A stretch of 46,608 nt of DNA, from positions 1 to 46,608 of the forward strand of contig JAFQMF010000007.1 in assembly GCA_017396395.1 (NCBI GenBank). The letters run 5' to 3'. Positions 16,755-25,495 of the stretch are shown piece by piece. How positions within the stretch are numbered: the stretch's first letter is position 1; each line of letters begins with the position of its first letter. Source of the DNA: Clostridia bacterium (lineage in GTDB: Bacteria; Bacillota; Clostridia; RUG12999). The position numbers and the translations under genes were made by a program. Below the pieces are notes generated by a model. That model had not been told where the DNA came from. It searched no databases and saw only the letters and a list, made by a program, of their open reading frames with translations.

Positions 16755-18827
16755 TTAGTGAAGTGCTACTATAACTGCAGCAAACACAATTGATACCATA
16801 CTAAGAAGTTTAATTAAGATATTAACTGAAGGACCTGCTGTATCCTTGAATGGGTCACCTACAGTATCTCCAACAACCGCAGCCTTATGGTTATCTGAAC
16901 CTTTTCCGTTAAAGTTACCAGCTTCAATATATTTTTTTGCATTATCCCAGCTACCGCCAGAGTTAGCCATCATAATAGCAAGAACAAAACCGGAAATAAG
17001 TGCACCTGCAAGCATACCGACTGTTCCGTTAGGACCAAGAACAACACCTACAATAATTGGAGCAACTATACCAAGTGCAGCAGGAAGAATCATTTCTTTT
17101 AAAGAAGAACGTGTACATATATCAACACAAGTTTCATAATCTGCATCAGATGTACCTTCCATAATGCCTGGAATTTCCTTGAATTGTCTTCTAACTTCAA
17201 TTACAATTTTCTGTGCTGCACGTCCAACCGCCTGCATTGTATAAGCAGAGAACAAGAAGGGGAGCATAGCACCAACAAACAAACCAATAAGAACATAAGG
17301 ATTTGTAAGCATAATGTTAAGCTTATAACCAAGAGCCTCAACTTTATCAGTATATGAAACAATTAAAGCAAGAGCTGTAAGAGCAGCTGAGCCAATTGCA
17401 AAACCTTTACCTGTTGCAGCTGTCGTATTTCCAAGAGAATCAAGAGCGTCAGTTCTTTCTCTTACTGATTTTTCAAGACCAGACATTTCAGCAATACCAC
17501 CTGCATTATCAGCTACAGGTCCGTACGCATCTGTTGCAAGAGTAATGCCAAGAGTTGAAAGCATACCAACTGCAGAAATACCAATTCCGTAAAGACCACT
17601 TGCAAAATCTTTAAAACCGCCGCCAAAGTAATAGCTTAAAAGAACTGAAACACCAATAATTATAACAGGAATTGCAGTTGAATTCATACCAAGAGCAAGT
17701 CCGTCAATAATTATTGTTGCACTTCCTGTTTCAGAAGAGCCAGCAAGCTTTTGAGTGGGTTTATATGTATCAGAGGTATAATATTCTGTAAAGAAACCAA
17801 TTAATACACCAGCTGCAAGACCTGATAATACTGCACCGAATATCCCCATATGTTCGGGAAGGCAGATGTAAATAAGTCCAAGTGAACCGATAGCTGATAA
17901 AATTGAGCTTATATAGGTACCCTTTCTAAGAGAAGAAAGAAGGTTTTTTTGAGATGCATTTTCCTTTGTTCTAACAAAGAAGGAACCGATAATTGATGAA
18001 ATAATACCAACAGCTGCAATTAACATAGGAAGTATTACACCTTTGAATTGAAGACCTGCTGCAACTGCAAGTGCACCGCTGGAAATAATAGAACCAACAT
18101 AAGATTCATAAAGGTCTGCACCCATACCTGCAACGTCACCTACGTTATCACCAACGTTATCAGCAATACAAGCAGGGTTTCTTGGGTCATCTTCAGGGAT
18201 ACCTGCTTCAACCTTACCAACAAGGTCAGCCCCAACGTCTGCAGCCTTAGTAAAGATACCGCCGCCTACACGTGCAAATAATGCCATTGAGCTAGCACCC
18301 ATACCAAATGTAAGCATAGCACTCATAATACCATTTATATCATTATTATATACAGCATTTAAAATTATAAACCAAACACCAATATCTAAAAGTCCAAGAC
18401 CTACAACTGTAAGTCCCATTACAGTGCCTGATGAAAAAGCAATTTTCAAACCTTTATTAAGGCTTTCTCTTGCACCATTGGCTGTTCTGGAGTTTGCATA
18501 TGTAGCAATTTTCATACCGACAAAACCAGACAGACCTGAGAAGAAACCGCCTGAAACAAATGCAAATGGAACAAATTTATCAAGAATTCCATTAAAACAA
18601 AAAGCAAGCACAGATAAAATAACAAACATAATTGCAAAGAAAAAGCCTACGGTTTTGTACTGTCTTTTAAGATATGCCATAGCTCCTTTGCGGATTTTCC
18701 CGCTGATTTCCGCCATTTTTTCTGTACCTTCAGGTTTGCTTTTTACAGAGTAAAACTGAATTATTGCATAAATAATTGCAATAACTGCGGAAGTAACTAC
18801 TAAATACGGAGTAATTTTTTCAAACAT
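16755..18827 (-). CDS. hppA: membrane-bound ion-pumping pyrophosphatase, K+-dependent type
   Basis: 690 residues with about 16 hydrophobic segments, the family length. It hydrolyses cytoplasmic PPi to pump H+ or Na+. The pyrophosphate site is visible as DVGADLVGKVEAGIPEDD (about 195) and ADNVGDNVGDVAGMGADL, with the second acidic cluster DAYGPVADNAGGIAEM and near the C-terminus GDTVGDPFKDTAGPS. GNTTAATGKGFAIGSA begins at Gly466: Ala470 stands where K+-independent enzymes have Lys, so a K+-dependent enzyme is predicted. Many K+-dependent bacterial forms pump Na+; which ion is used here cannot be read with certainty. AGGAGG (18838-18843) precedes the ATG, and a perfect promoter lies upstream. 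Confidence 0.95.
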   Translation of the reverse strand: MFEKITPYLVVTSAVIAIIYAIIQFYSVKSKPEGTEKMAEISGKIRKGAMAYLKRQYKTVGFFFAIMFVILSVLAFCFNGILDKFVPFAFVSGGFFSGLSGFVGMKIATYANSRTANGARESLNKGLKIAFSSGTVMGLTVVGLGLLDIGVWFIILNAVYNNDINGIMSAMLTFGMGASSMALFARVGGGIFTKAADVGADLVGKVEAGIPEDDPRNPACIADNVGDNVGDVAGMGADLYESYVGSIISSGALAVAAGLQFKGVILPMLIAAVGIISSIIGSFFVRTKENASQKNLLSSLRKGTYISSILSAIGSLGLIYICLPEHMGIFGAVLSGLAAGVLIGFFTEYYTSDTYKPTQKLAGSSETGSATIIIDGLALGMNSTAIPVIIIGVSVLLSYYFGGGFKDFASGLYGIGISAVGMLSTLGITLATDAYGPVADNAGGIAEMSGLEKSVRERTDALDSLGNTTAATGKGFAIGSAALTALALIVSYTDKVEALGYKLNIMLTNPYVLIGLFVGAMLPFLFSAYTMQAVGRAAQKIVIEVRRQFKEIPGIMEGTSDADYETCVDICTRSSLKEMILPAALGIVAPIIVGVVLGPNGTVGMLAGALISGFVLAIMMANSGGSWDNAKKYIEAGNFNGKGSDNHKAAVVGDTVGDPFKDTAGPSVNILIKLLSMVSIVFAAVIVALH

Positions 18828-18859
18828 ATGGATTTAGCCTCCTTTATAAGATAGTTTAT

Positions 18860-18888
18860 ATTATAACATAACAGACCATTATTGTCAA
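18860..18888 (-). promoter_or_regulatory. consensus promoter of hppA
   Basis: On the minus strand TTGACA (18883-18888) and TATAAT (18860-18865) with a 17-bp spacer, a perfect consensus about 35 bp upstream of the start codon. Confidence 0.9.
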
Positions 18889-18890
18889 TA

Positions 18891-18905
18891 TTTTACTAAG
18901 TAAAA
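18891..18905. promoter_or_regulatory. palindrome abutting the hppA -35 box
   Basis: TTTTACT-A-AGTAAAA, a perfect 7-bp inverted repeat around one base, two bases from the hppA -35 element. It could be an operator or simply AT-rich symmetry; nothing else supports a regulator. Confidence 0.3.
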
Positions 18906-18956
18906 AAATAATAGATTGTTATTTGAAATGCAGATAAAAGTTATATATTATTTAAA

Positions 18957-19223
18957 TTATAATGCTGCAAAAAATAATTCATAAAAATCGGTCCAACTAT
19001 CAAAAGCCTCCACTCCTCCGCCGTTTACGCTTCTTAGCATTGAACCTGTAAATTCTTCTCCGCTTAAAAACAACTCTGCTTCGCTTATTTCTATTCCGTA
19101 CTCTTTTGCTTTTTTGCAAAATGCACTCACAGGGTCAGTAGCATTTTTTGTTTTTACTAATGCATCCTTGATTTTTTTATCATTTAACGCCAAATGTAAC
19201 AATAAGGTTAATTTTTCTCCCAT
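18957..19223 (-). CDS. Nif11-like small protein, possible RiPP-precursor relative
   Basis: 88 residues after AAGGAG. The N-terminal ~50 residues are helical and amphipathic (GEKLTLLLHLALNDKKIKDA, then CKKAKEYGIEISEAELF). This resembles the Nif11-type leader pattern 'AxxxGI-x-I-(S/T)-x-x-E'. A short C-terminal part follows a Gly triplet: SMLRSVNGGGVEAFDSWTD and an aromatic, acidic tail ending FFAAL. Nif11 leaders usually end in a double-Gly site, so the GGG is suggestive, but the tail has no Cys and only one Ser and one Thr (Ser-Trp-Thr), and no modifying enzyme or transporter is adjacent. It has its own promoter and is divergent from the response regulator. Function unknown; a stand-alone Nif11-like protein is the most cautious label. 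Confidence 0.7.
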   Translation of the reverse strand: MGEKLTLLLHLALNDKKIKDALVKTKNATDPVSAFCKKAKEYGIEISEAELFLSGEEFTGSMLRSVNGGGVEAFDSWTDFYELFFAAL

Positions 19224-19252
19224 ATTTTCTCCTTAAATATTTATTTATAATA

Positions 19253-19281
19253 AGTCTAACACACACAAATTAAAAAGTCAA
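19253..19281 (-). promoter_or_regulatory. promoter of the Nif11-like gene
   Basis: On the minus strand TTGACT (19276-19281), 17 bp, TAGACT (19253-19258), about 30 bp upstream of the start. Confidence 0.6.
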
Positions 19282-19287
19282 ATACTA

Positions 19288-19316
19288 TTGAAATATTATA
19301 AAATTTATGTTATAAT
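19288..19316 (+). promoter_or_regulatory. promoter of the response-regulator operon
   Basis: TTGAAA (19288-19293), 17 bp, TATAAT (19311-19316), about 40 bp upstream of the ATG at 19357. It is divergent from and nearly touching the Nif11-like gene's promoter, so one bound regulator could affect both. Confidence 0.8.
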
Positions 19317-19356
19317 ATAGTGAGATAAACGCTGTACTATTCTCAGGAGGTGTAAT

Positions 19357-20034
19357 ATGGCAACAGTACTTATTGTGGATGATGATAAAAATATTTGCGA
19401 TATAATCAGAATGTATATGGAAAAGGAAGGGTATAGCACTTTAATTGCATATACTGGTGCAGATGCAATTTCCATATTTAGAAAAACTTCTGTTGATATT
19501 ATAGTTTTAGACCTTATGCTTCCCGGAATAAATGGTATAGATGTATGTAAAACAATACGCCAGTCAAGTAATGTACCTATTATTATGCTTACTGCAAAAG
19601 GGGAAACCTTTGATAAAGTTCTTGGACTTGAAATGGGAGCAGATGATTATATGGTAAAACCATTTGAACCAAGAGAACTTGTTGCAAGAATTAAAGCTGT
19701 ATTAAGAAGAACAGAAAATACTGATATTGCTTCTGAAGAATTGGTATTTCCCGGTCTTAGTATTAATATTTCCACTTATATTCTTAAAATTAATGGTAAA
19801 GCAATTGATGTTCCAAAAAAAGAAATTGAACTTCTGTATTTTCTTGCGTCAAATCCCAATGTTGTTTATACCAGAGATAAGCTTCTTGACAGTGTATGGG
19901 GTTATGATTTTTTAGGTAATTCCAGAACTGTTGATGTTCATATTCACCGCTTAAGAGAAAAACTTGACGGAATTGATGATTCATGGAGCCTTAAAACTGT
20001 CAGCGGTGTAGGATATAAATTTGAATTAAAGTAG
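19357..20034 (+). CDS. OmpR/PhoB-family response regulator
   Basis: 225 residues after AGGAGGTG. The N-terminal receiver domain has the acidic pocket (VDDDK), phospho-acceptor Asp52 in VLDLMLPG, Thr79 in IIMLTAKG and Lys101 in YMVKPFEPREL. The C-terminal winged helix (about 130-225) has PKKEIELLYFLASNP, RDKLLDSVWGYDF, SRTVDVHIHRLREK and VSGVGYKFEL, as in OmpR/PhoB DNA-binding domains. The paired kinase starts 8 bp downstream. Target genes cannot be read from the sequence; the co-transcribed Asp23, FakA-like and RdgB genes hint at envelope or lipid homeostasis, which is inference. Confidence 0.95.
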   Translation: MATVLIVDDDKNICDIIRMYMEKEGYSTLIAYTGADAISIFRKTSVDIIVLDLMLPGINGIDVCKTIRQSSNVPIIMLTAKGETFDKVLGLEMGADDYMVKPFEPRELVARIKAVLRRTENTDIASEELVFPGLSINISTYILKINGKAIDVPKKEIELLYFLASNPNVVYTRDKLLDSVWGYDFLGNSRTVDVHIHRLREKLDGIDDSWSLKTVSGVGYKFELK

Positions 20035-20042
20035 GAATAATA

Positions 20043-21521
20043 ATGAAATCAATAAGAGCAAGACTTACTACTACAGTAATTTTGATTATGTGTTTGTGTT
20101 TTGTTGCTACCTCTATGGGGGTATTTTTCTCACTTGGACATATATATAAAACAAGTGAAGGTGCAGCACTTACGGATACTGCTCAACGTCTTTCTAAAAT
20201 GGCATCGGGTTTTATGAGAAAAACTGATTCAAATAATATATATTATTCAAATATTCTTGAAATAATTTTTCGTGACGATATTCGTGCATATAGCAGAAGC
20301 AGAGGATACTTAATTATTACTGTGGATAAATATAACAGAATAATCTATTCTTCTGAAAATTCACAGAATATAATTGCTCAAAAAGGAATCCCTCAAAGCT
20401 TTTTGCAAAGCATATTAAACGGAAATGTTCATAAAACCGATAAATCCTTATCTGAGTATTACGGAATCAAGGTTGTTACAAGTGCATATCCTGTATATGA
20501 TGAATCCGAAAATATTATTGGTGCAGTTATATGCAGTTTACCAACCGGATATTTAACAAGGCTCAGAATGGCCTCGATGGGCTCTATAATGCTTGTAATG
20601 TTACCTGTACTTGCACTTTCTATACTTGTTATATATATTACATCAAAAACAATCACAAATCCAATTACAAAAATCAGTAAAGCAGCAAAGCTTATTGCAA
20701 ACGGAGATTTAACACAAAGGGTGAATGTGAAAAGCAAAAACGAAATTGGCGAGCTTTCTGATAATTTTAATATGATGGCTCAGGCACTTGAACATTCTGA
20801 CAAAATGAAAAACAATTTTATCTCTGATGTTTCTCATGAGCTTAGAACACCTATGACCACAATTATTGGATTTTTACAAGGGATTTCTGACGGAACTATA
20901 GCTGAAAACGAGCAAGAGAAATATATAGAAATTTGTCTTAATGAAAGCAGAAGGCTATCACGACTTGTAACACAGCTTTTGGATATTGCCAGAATGGAAT
21001 CAAATGATAATCAAATTGATTTCTCGGTATTTGATATTAACGAAAAAATCAGACAGACTGTTTTTAAATTTAAAGACAGTATTGAAGAAAAATATATTCA
21101 TATTGAAGTAAATCTGGAAAATGATACAGAAATGGTACATGCCGAAACAGATAGTATTGAAAGAGTTCTAAATAACTTATTTGATAATGCAGTAAAATTC
21201 ACTCCTGAAAAGGGGATTATAATTATATCTACCAGTAAGAAAAATAAAAATGTTGAAATTACTATTTCAAACTCAGGGAATGGTATATCGGATGAAGAAA
21301 TTTCTCATATATGGGAAAAATTCTATAAAACAGATAAATCCAGAAGTATGGATAAAAAAGGTGTGGGACTTGGACTTTACATTGTAAAGAAAATTCTGGC
21401 AAATCACGGAAAATCCATCTATGTATTATGTGAAAACAAAAAAGATAAAATATTTACAACATTTAAATTTAACTTAAATTCAGCTGAAAAGGAGATAACA
21501 GAAAATGGCAGTAAAAATTAA
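20043..21521 (+). CDS. membrane sensor histidine kinase
   Basis: 492 residues. TM1 at about 8-30, an extracytoplasmic sensor of about 140 residues, TM2 near 176-200, HAMP (KTITNPITKISKAAKLIANG and onward), HisKA with His265 in DVSHELRTPMTT, and a HATPase domain with N box (LNNLFDNAVKFTPE), GNGISDEEI and GVGLGLYIVKK. The order is that of PhoR/ResE-like kinases. It is paired with the response regulator directly upstream, and its 3' end overlaps the Asp23-family gene by 17 bp. A decayed 129-bp copy of its N-box region lies at 31503-31631 on the other strand. Confidence 0.95.
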   Translation: MKSIRARLTTTVILIMCLCFVATSMGVFFSLGHIYKTSEGAALTDTAQRLSKMASGFMRKTDSNNIYYSNILEIIFRDDIRAYSRSRGYLIITVDKYNRIIYSSENSQNIIAQKGIPQSFLQSILNGNVHKTDKSLSEYYGIKVVTSAYPVYDESENIIGAVICSLPTGYLTRLRMASMGSIMLVMLPVLALSILVIYITSKTITNPITKISKAAKLIANGDLTQRVNVKSKNEIGELSDNFNMMAQALEHSDKMKNNFISDVSHELRTPMTTIIGFLQGISDGTIAENEQEKYIEICLNESRRLSRLVTQLLDIARMESNDNQIDFSVFDINEKIRQTVFKFKDSIEEKYIHIEVNLENDTEMVHAETDSIERVLNNLFDNAVKFTPEKGIIIISTSKKNKNVEITISNSGNGISDEEISHIWEKFYKTDKSRSMDKKGVGLGLYIVKKILANHGKSIYVLCENKKDKIFTTFKFNLNSAEKEITENGSKN

Positions 21522-21852
21522 TACTAACAGGGGACAGGTAATAATTACCAATAAGGTTATTGTTAAAACAATTGCAAATGTATGTACAAGCTGTTATGGT
21601 GTTGTTGGTTTTTCAAATAACGGCAGAACGATAAAAAAAGAAAATATTGCTCAGCTTTCTAAAGGTGTTAAAATAAGGGCAAACCAAAGCAAACTTGTAA
21701 TTGATTTACACATTGTTGCTGCATATGGAGTTAATATTCAATCTATAAGCGAAAGCATTTGCAGAAATGTTAAATATGAAATTCAGCATATGATGGGAAT
21801 TGAAGTAGATAAAGTAATTGTTCATATTGATAATATGGTTGAAAAAGAATAA
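21505..21852 (+). CDS. Asp23/Gls24 family protein (YloU-like)
   Basis: 115 residues. It starts with the typical GQVIITNKVIVKTIAN pattern and continues SCYGVVGFSN, LVIDLHIVAAYGVNIQ, then VKYEIQHMMGIEVDKVIVHI, the conserved Asp23 order. Members are small cytoplasmic or membrane-associated proteins linked to envelope stress and to fatty-acid metabolism. In Firmicutes the gene usually sits directly before the DAK2-domain gene, as here. Its start lies inside the kinase gene (17-bp overlap), so it is coupled to the two-component system, which is a less usual arrangement. Confidence 0.92.
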   Translation: MAVKINTNRGQVIITNKVIVKTIANVCTSCYGVVGFSNNGRTIKKENIAQLSKGVKIRANQSKLVIDLHIVAAYGVNIQSISESICRNVKYEIQHMMGIEVDKVIVHIDNMVEKE

Positions 21853-21864
21853 GGAGATATTAAA

Positions 21865-23487
21865 ATGTTAACAGGTTTACAATATGCAAAAATGATTATC
21901 TCCGGAGCAAACAACCTTATTAATCAAAAGGAATTGCTAAATGAGATGAATGTTTTTCCTGTTCCGGACGGAGATACAGGGAAAAATATGTCTATGAGTA
22001 TATCCGGAGCAAAAAAAGTTGCTGAAGATATATTGGACGGACAAACAGATATTGGTAATGTTGCAGATAAAGTTGCAATGGCAACTTTAAGAGGTGCCAG
22101 AGGAAACTCAGGTGTAATTTTATCACAGCTTCTTCGTGGTTTTGCAAAAGAGATGAAAGGGAAAAAGTCCATTGATGCAAAAACCTTTGCAAAATGTTTT
22201 TCTATAGCATCTCAGACTGCATACAGTGCAGTAATGAAGCCTACAGAAGGTACAATTTTAACTGTTGCAAGACAAAGCAGTGAGGCAGTTGCTGAATTTG
22301 CAAAAACAAGTGATGACATTCTGGAAATAATGAAAAAGGCAGTAAAGAGTGCTAACATATCTTTAAGCCATACTCCTGATTTACTTCCAAAGCTTAAGGC
22401 TGCAGGTGTGGTAGATGCAGGAGGTAAAGGATGGGTTGTTTTACTTGAAGGCATGCTGTTTTTCCTTGAAAAAGGAGAAATTCTTCCTCTTGAAGAATCT
22501 ACCACTTTAGCTGATACCTCGAAACTTGAGACTACTGCTAATGAAGAAATCACATTTACTTATTGTACAGAATTTTTAATTGATAAAAGTTCGCCTGATG
22601 TAAATGTAGATATCTTCAAAAACACAATTTCAAAAATAGGAGATTGTATGGTAGTTATTGATGATTTTGATATTGTTAAAGTGCATATTCATACAGATAA
22701 TCCAGGTGTTGTAATTCAAAATGCACTGAAAATAGGAAGTCTTAATGATATTAAAATTGATAATATGCGTTACCAGCATAATGAAAAAATAATAAAGAAA
22801 CCTGAAGTTGAAATTACCAAGGAGCCTAAAAAAGAATATGGCATAATTTCTGTGTCAGCAGGGGAAGGTTATTCTTCAATAATGAAAGAACTTGGCGTAA
22901 ATCATATTATTGAAGGCGGACAGACTATGAATCCCAGTGCGGGTGACATTTTAGAGGCTATTGAAAAAGTTAATGCGAAAGTAATATATCTTCTTCCTAA
23001 TAATAAAAATATAATTCTTGCAGCGGAAGCTGCCAGAGATATGGCGGAGGATAAGGTAGTTATTATTGGTACATCTTCTGTTCCACAAGGAATTTCTGCT
23101 CTTTTAGCATTTAACAATAACTCATCTTGGGAAGAAAATGAAAAGTCAATGAAAGAAGCTTTCGGACTTGTATCAGACGGCAGTGTTACCTATGCTGTCC
23201 GTGATAGTGAAAATAATGGTGTAGTAATTAAAAAAGACGATGTTATTGCACTTAATAAATCAGGAGTAATTGCAAGCGGAAAGGATATTAATGAAATTGC
23301 TTTTGAACTTTGTAAAAGTCTTATAAATGAGGATGCAGGTCTTGTTACAATATACTATGGACAGGATATAAAGGAAGAAGATGCGGAAAATCTGGCAGAA
23401 AAAGTTGAAGCAGAATTTTCCGACCTTGATGTATCTGTACAGTTTGGCGGACAGCCTATATACTATTATAATATAGCGGTGGAATAA
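21865..23487 (+). CDS. DAK2 domain protein, fatty acid kinase FakA-like (YloV)
   Basis: 540 residues, the family length. The N-terminal DhaL-like kinase domain has NVFPVPDGDTGKNMSMS with the Mg-ATP aspartates, GARGNSGVILSQLLRGFA, and GVVDAGGKGWVVLLEGM. The middle domain contains VKVHIHTDNPG. The C-terminal part includes GIISVSAGEGY, GGQTMNPSAGDIL, YLLPNNKNIILAA and ends GGQPIYYYNIAVE. FakA phosphorylates fatty acids bound to a FakB (DegV) protein for use in phospholipid synthesis. No degV/fakB gene is in the window. It lies 12 bp after the Asp23 gene. Confidence 0.92.
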   Translation: MLTGLQYAKMIISGANNLINQKELLNEMNVFPVPDGDTGKNMSMSISGAKKVAEDILDGQTDIGNVADKVAMATLRGARGNSGVILSQLLRGFAKEMKGKKSIDAKTFAKCFSIASQTAYSAVMKPTEGTILTVARQSSEAVAEFAKTSDDILEIMKKAVKSANISLSHTPDLLPKLKAAGVVDAGGKGWVVLLEGMLFFLEKGEILPLEESTTLADTSKLETTANEEITFTYCTEFLIDKSSPDVNVDIFKNTISKIGDCMVVIDDFDIVKVHIHTDNPGVVIQNALKIGSLNDIKIDNMRYQHNEKIIKKPEVEITKEPKKEYGIISVSAGEGYSSIMKELGVNHIIEGGQTMNPSAGDILEAIEKVNAKVIYLLPNNKNIILAAEAARDMAEDKVVIIGTSSVPQGISALLAFNNNSSWEENEKSMKEAFGLVSDGSVTYAVRDSENNGVVIKKDDVIALNKSGVIASGKDINEIAFELCKSLINEDAGLVTIYYGQDIKEEDAENLAEKVEAEFSDLDVSVQFGGQPIYYYNIAVE

Positions 23488-23489
23488 AT

Positions 23490-24071
23490 ATGGATAGAAA
23501 AATAGTTGCAGCAACAAATAATTTAAATAAATTAAGAGAGTTCAAAGAAATTCTTGCTCCTTTAGGATATCAGCTTTTAAGCCTTAAGGATTTAAATATT
23601 GATGTAGATATTGAAGAAACAGGAAGCACATTTGAAGAAAACTCTTTAATTAAAGCTAAAGCAATACTTGATATTACAAATATGGCTTGTATGGCAGATG
23701 ATTCAGGTCTTATGGTGGATGCACTTGGGGGAGAGCCTGGCGTTTATTCTGCAAGATACTGCGAAGGTACAGATAAAGACAGGGTTAATTTTTTGCTTGA
23801 AAAATTAAAAGATGTTCCAAGAGAAAAAAGAACTGCCCGTTTTGTATCTGCTATTACTCTTTGTTTTCCAGACGGAGATATAATTACTGCCACAGGTACT
23901 TGCGAGGGTATAATTGCAGATGAAGCAAAAGGGGAGAACGGTTTTGGATATGACCCTGTTTTCTTTGTGGAGCAATATGGTAAAACCTTTGCCCAGCTTA
24001 CTTCTGACCAGAAAAATATGATTAGTCACAGAGGTAATGCATTATTTGAACTTCAAAAACAGCTTATATAG
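23490..24071 (+). CDS. rdgB: XTP/dITP diphosphatase (RdgB/HAM1 family)
   Basis: 193 residues. House-cleaning enzyme hydrolysing ITP, dITP and XTP to monophosphates. Signatures: AATNNLNKLREFKEIL at the N-terminus, the catalytic Asp region CMADDSGLMVDALGG, PGVYSARYCE, GENGFGYDPVF and the terminal MISHRGNAL. It begins 3 bp after the FakA-like gene's stop, so it ends the response-regulator operon. I see no strong terminator after it before the argG promoter 90 bp downstream. Confidence 0.96.
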   Translation: MDRKIVAATNNLNKLREFKEILAPLGYQLLSLKDLNIDVDIEETGSTFEENSLIKAKAILDITNMACMADDSGLMVDALGGEPGVYSARYCEGTDKDRVNFLLEKLKDVPREKRTARFVSAITLCFPDGDIITATGTCEGIIADEAKGENGFGYDPVFFVEQYGKTFAQLTSDQKNMISHRGNALFELQKQLI

Positions 24072-24079
24072 AACTGAAT

Positions 24080-24178
24080 TGAATAAAAATACACAAAAAA
24101 ATATATATGATTTTTTAAAGATTGTGTAAATAGCCAAAAATAGAAAAGATTTATAAATAATGCTTGCATTTTTATTCA
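24080..24178. promoter_or_regulatory. two candidate ARG boxes upstream of argG
   Basis: TGAATAAAAATACA (24080-24093) and TGCATTTTTATTCA (24165-24178) both resemble the ArgR half-site palindrome TGAAT-N4-ATTCA, each with one mismatch. The second overlaps the argG -35 box. A pair of operators some 85 bp apart, one on the promoter, fits ArgR/AhrC repression by arginine. No argR is in the window. Confidence 0.5.
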
Positions 24179-24192
24179 GTATGATGTATAAT
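24164..24192 (+). promoter_or_regulatory. promoter of argG
   Basis: TTGCAT (24164-24169), 17 bp, TATAAT (24187-24192), with the argG ATG at 24229 after CGGAGGA. Confidence 0.8.
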
Positions 24193-24228
24193 TAATGCAT
24201 AATAATAAATATACGGAGGAATTTTAAA

Positions 24229-25455
24229 ATGGATAAAAGTAAAATCAAAAAGGTTGTTCTTGCTTATTCAGGAGGACTGGATACTTCAATTATAATTCCC
24301 TGGCTTAAAGAAAACTATAATAATTGTGAAGTTATTGCAGTTTCAGGAAATGTTGGTCAGGCAGATGAACTTGAAGGTCTTGAAGAAAAGGCACTTAAAA
24401 CTGGTGCTTCTAAGCTTTATGTTGAGGATTTAACAGAAGAATTTGTTGAAGATTTTGTTATTCCTACAGTTATGGCGGGAGCTAAGTATGAAGAATATAT
24501 GCTTGGTACTTCTTTTGCACGTCCTATTATTGCAAAAAGAATTTGCGAAATAGCTCTTAGCGAAAATGCAGATGCAATTTGTCACGGCTGTACAGGTAAA
24601 GGTAATGACCAGGTACGTTTCGAGCTTGCTATTAAGGCGTTTGCACCTGATATGCCAATTATAGCTCCTTGGAGAGAATGGGATATCAAATCTCGTGACG
24701 AAGAAATTGAATATGCAGAAAAACATAATATTCCTCTTAAAATAACTAAAGAAACAAGCTATTCTAAGGATAAAAACCTTTGGCATTTATCTCATGAAGG
24801 TCTTGACCTTGAAGATGCAGGAAACGAACCTTTATATGAAAAAGAAGGTTTTCTTGAAATGGGTGTATCTCCAATAGATGCCCCTGACACTCCTACATAT
24901 ATTACTCTTGATTTTGAAAAGGGAAGACCTATTGCATTAAACGGAGAAAAAATGTCTGCTAAAAACATTATTTTAAAGCTTAATGAGCTTGGCGGAGCAA
25001 ATGGTATTGGTCTTCTTGATATTGTTGAAAACCGTCTTGTAGGCATGAAATGCCGTGGTGTTTATGAAACTCCAGGTGGTAGTATTCTTTATTTTGCTCA
25101 TAACTATCTTGAATCAATTTGTCTTGATAAAATGACCGCTCATAAAAAAGATGAGCTTAGCATAACTTTTGCAGACCTTGTTTATAATGGACAGTGGTTT
25201 ACACCTCTTCGTGAAGCTCTTTCTGCTTTTGTTGATAAAACACAGGAAAATGTTACAGGTAAAGTTAAATTAAAGCTATATAAAGGTAATATTATTAAAG
25301 CTGGTGTATGGAGTGATTATTCACTTTATTCCGAAGAAATTGCTACCTTTGGCGAAGATGAAGTTTATAATCAGGCTGATTCAGCAGGATTTATTAATCT
25401 GTTTGGTCTTCCAATTAAGGTGCAGGCTCAGGTAAATAAAAAGAATGGCAAATAG
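24229..25455 (+). CDS. argG: argininosuccinate synthase
   Basis: 408 residues. It joins citrulline and aspartate with ATP to give argininosuccinate. ATP-binding PP-loop [18 protein letters not shown] (about residues 9-26), then [16 protein letters not shown], the citrulline/aspartate region [33 protein letters not shown] and [10 protein letters not shown]. It is monocistronic: its own promoter, candidate ARG boxes and a strong terminator enclose it. argH, its usual partner, is not in the window. Confidence 0.97.
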   Translation: MDKSKIKKVVLAYSGGLDTSIIIPWLKENYNNCEVIAVSGNVGQADELEGLEEKALKTGASKLYVEDLTEEFVEDFVIPTVMAGAKYEEYMLGTSFARPIIAKRICEIALSENADAICHGCTGKGNDQVRFELAIKAFAPDMPIIAPWREWDIKSRDEEIEYAEKHNIPLKITKETSYSKDKNLWHLSHEGLDLEDAGNEPLYEKEGFLEMGVSPIDAPDTPTYITLDFEKGRPIALNGEKMSAKNIILKLNELGGANGIGLLDIVENRLVGMKCRGVYETPGGSILYFAHNYLESICLDKMTAHKKDELSITFADLVYNGQWFTPLREALSAFVDKTQENVTGKVKLKLYKGNIIKAGVWSDYSLYSEEIATFGEDEVYNQADSAGFINLFGLPIKVQAQVNKKNGK

Positions 25456-25463
25456 TTAAAAAT

Positions 25464-25495
25464 AGCCCCGAACATAAATGTTCGGGGCTTAATTT
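25464..25495. terminator. terminator between convergent argG and tadA
   Basis: AGCCCCGAACA (25464-25474), loop TAAA, TGTTCGGGGCT (25479-25489), an 11-bp GC-rich stem followed by TTAATTTT on the plus strand. The minus-strand side has a weaker T tract. Confidence 0.85.
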
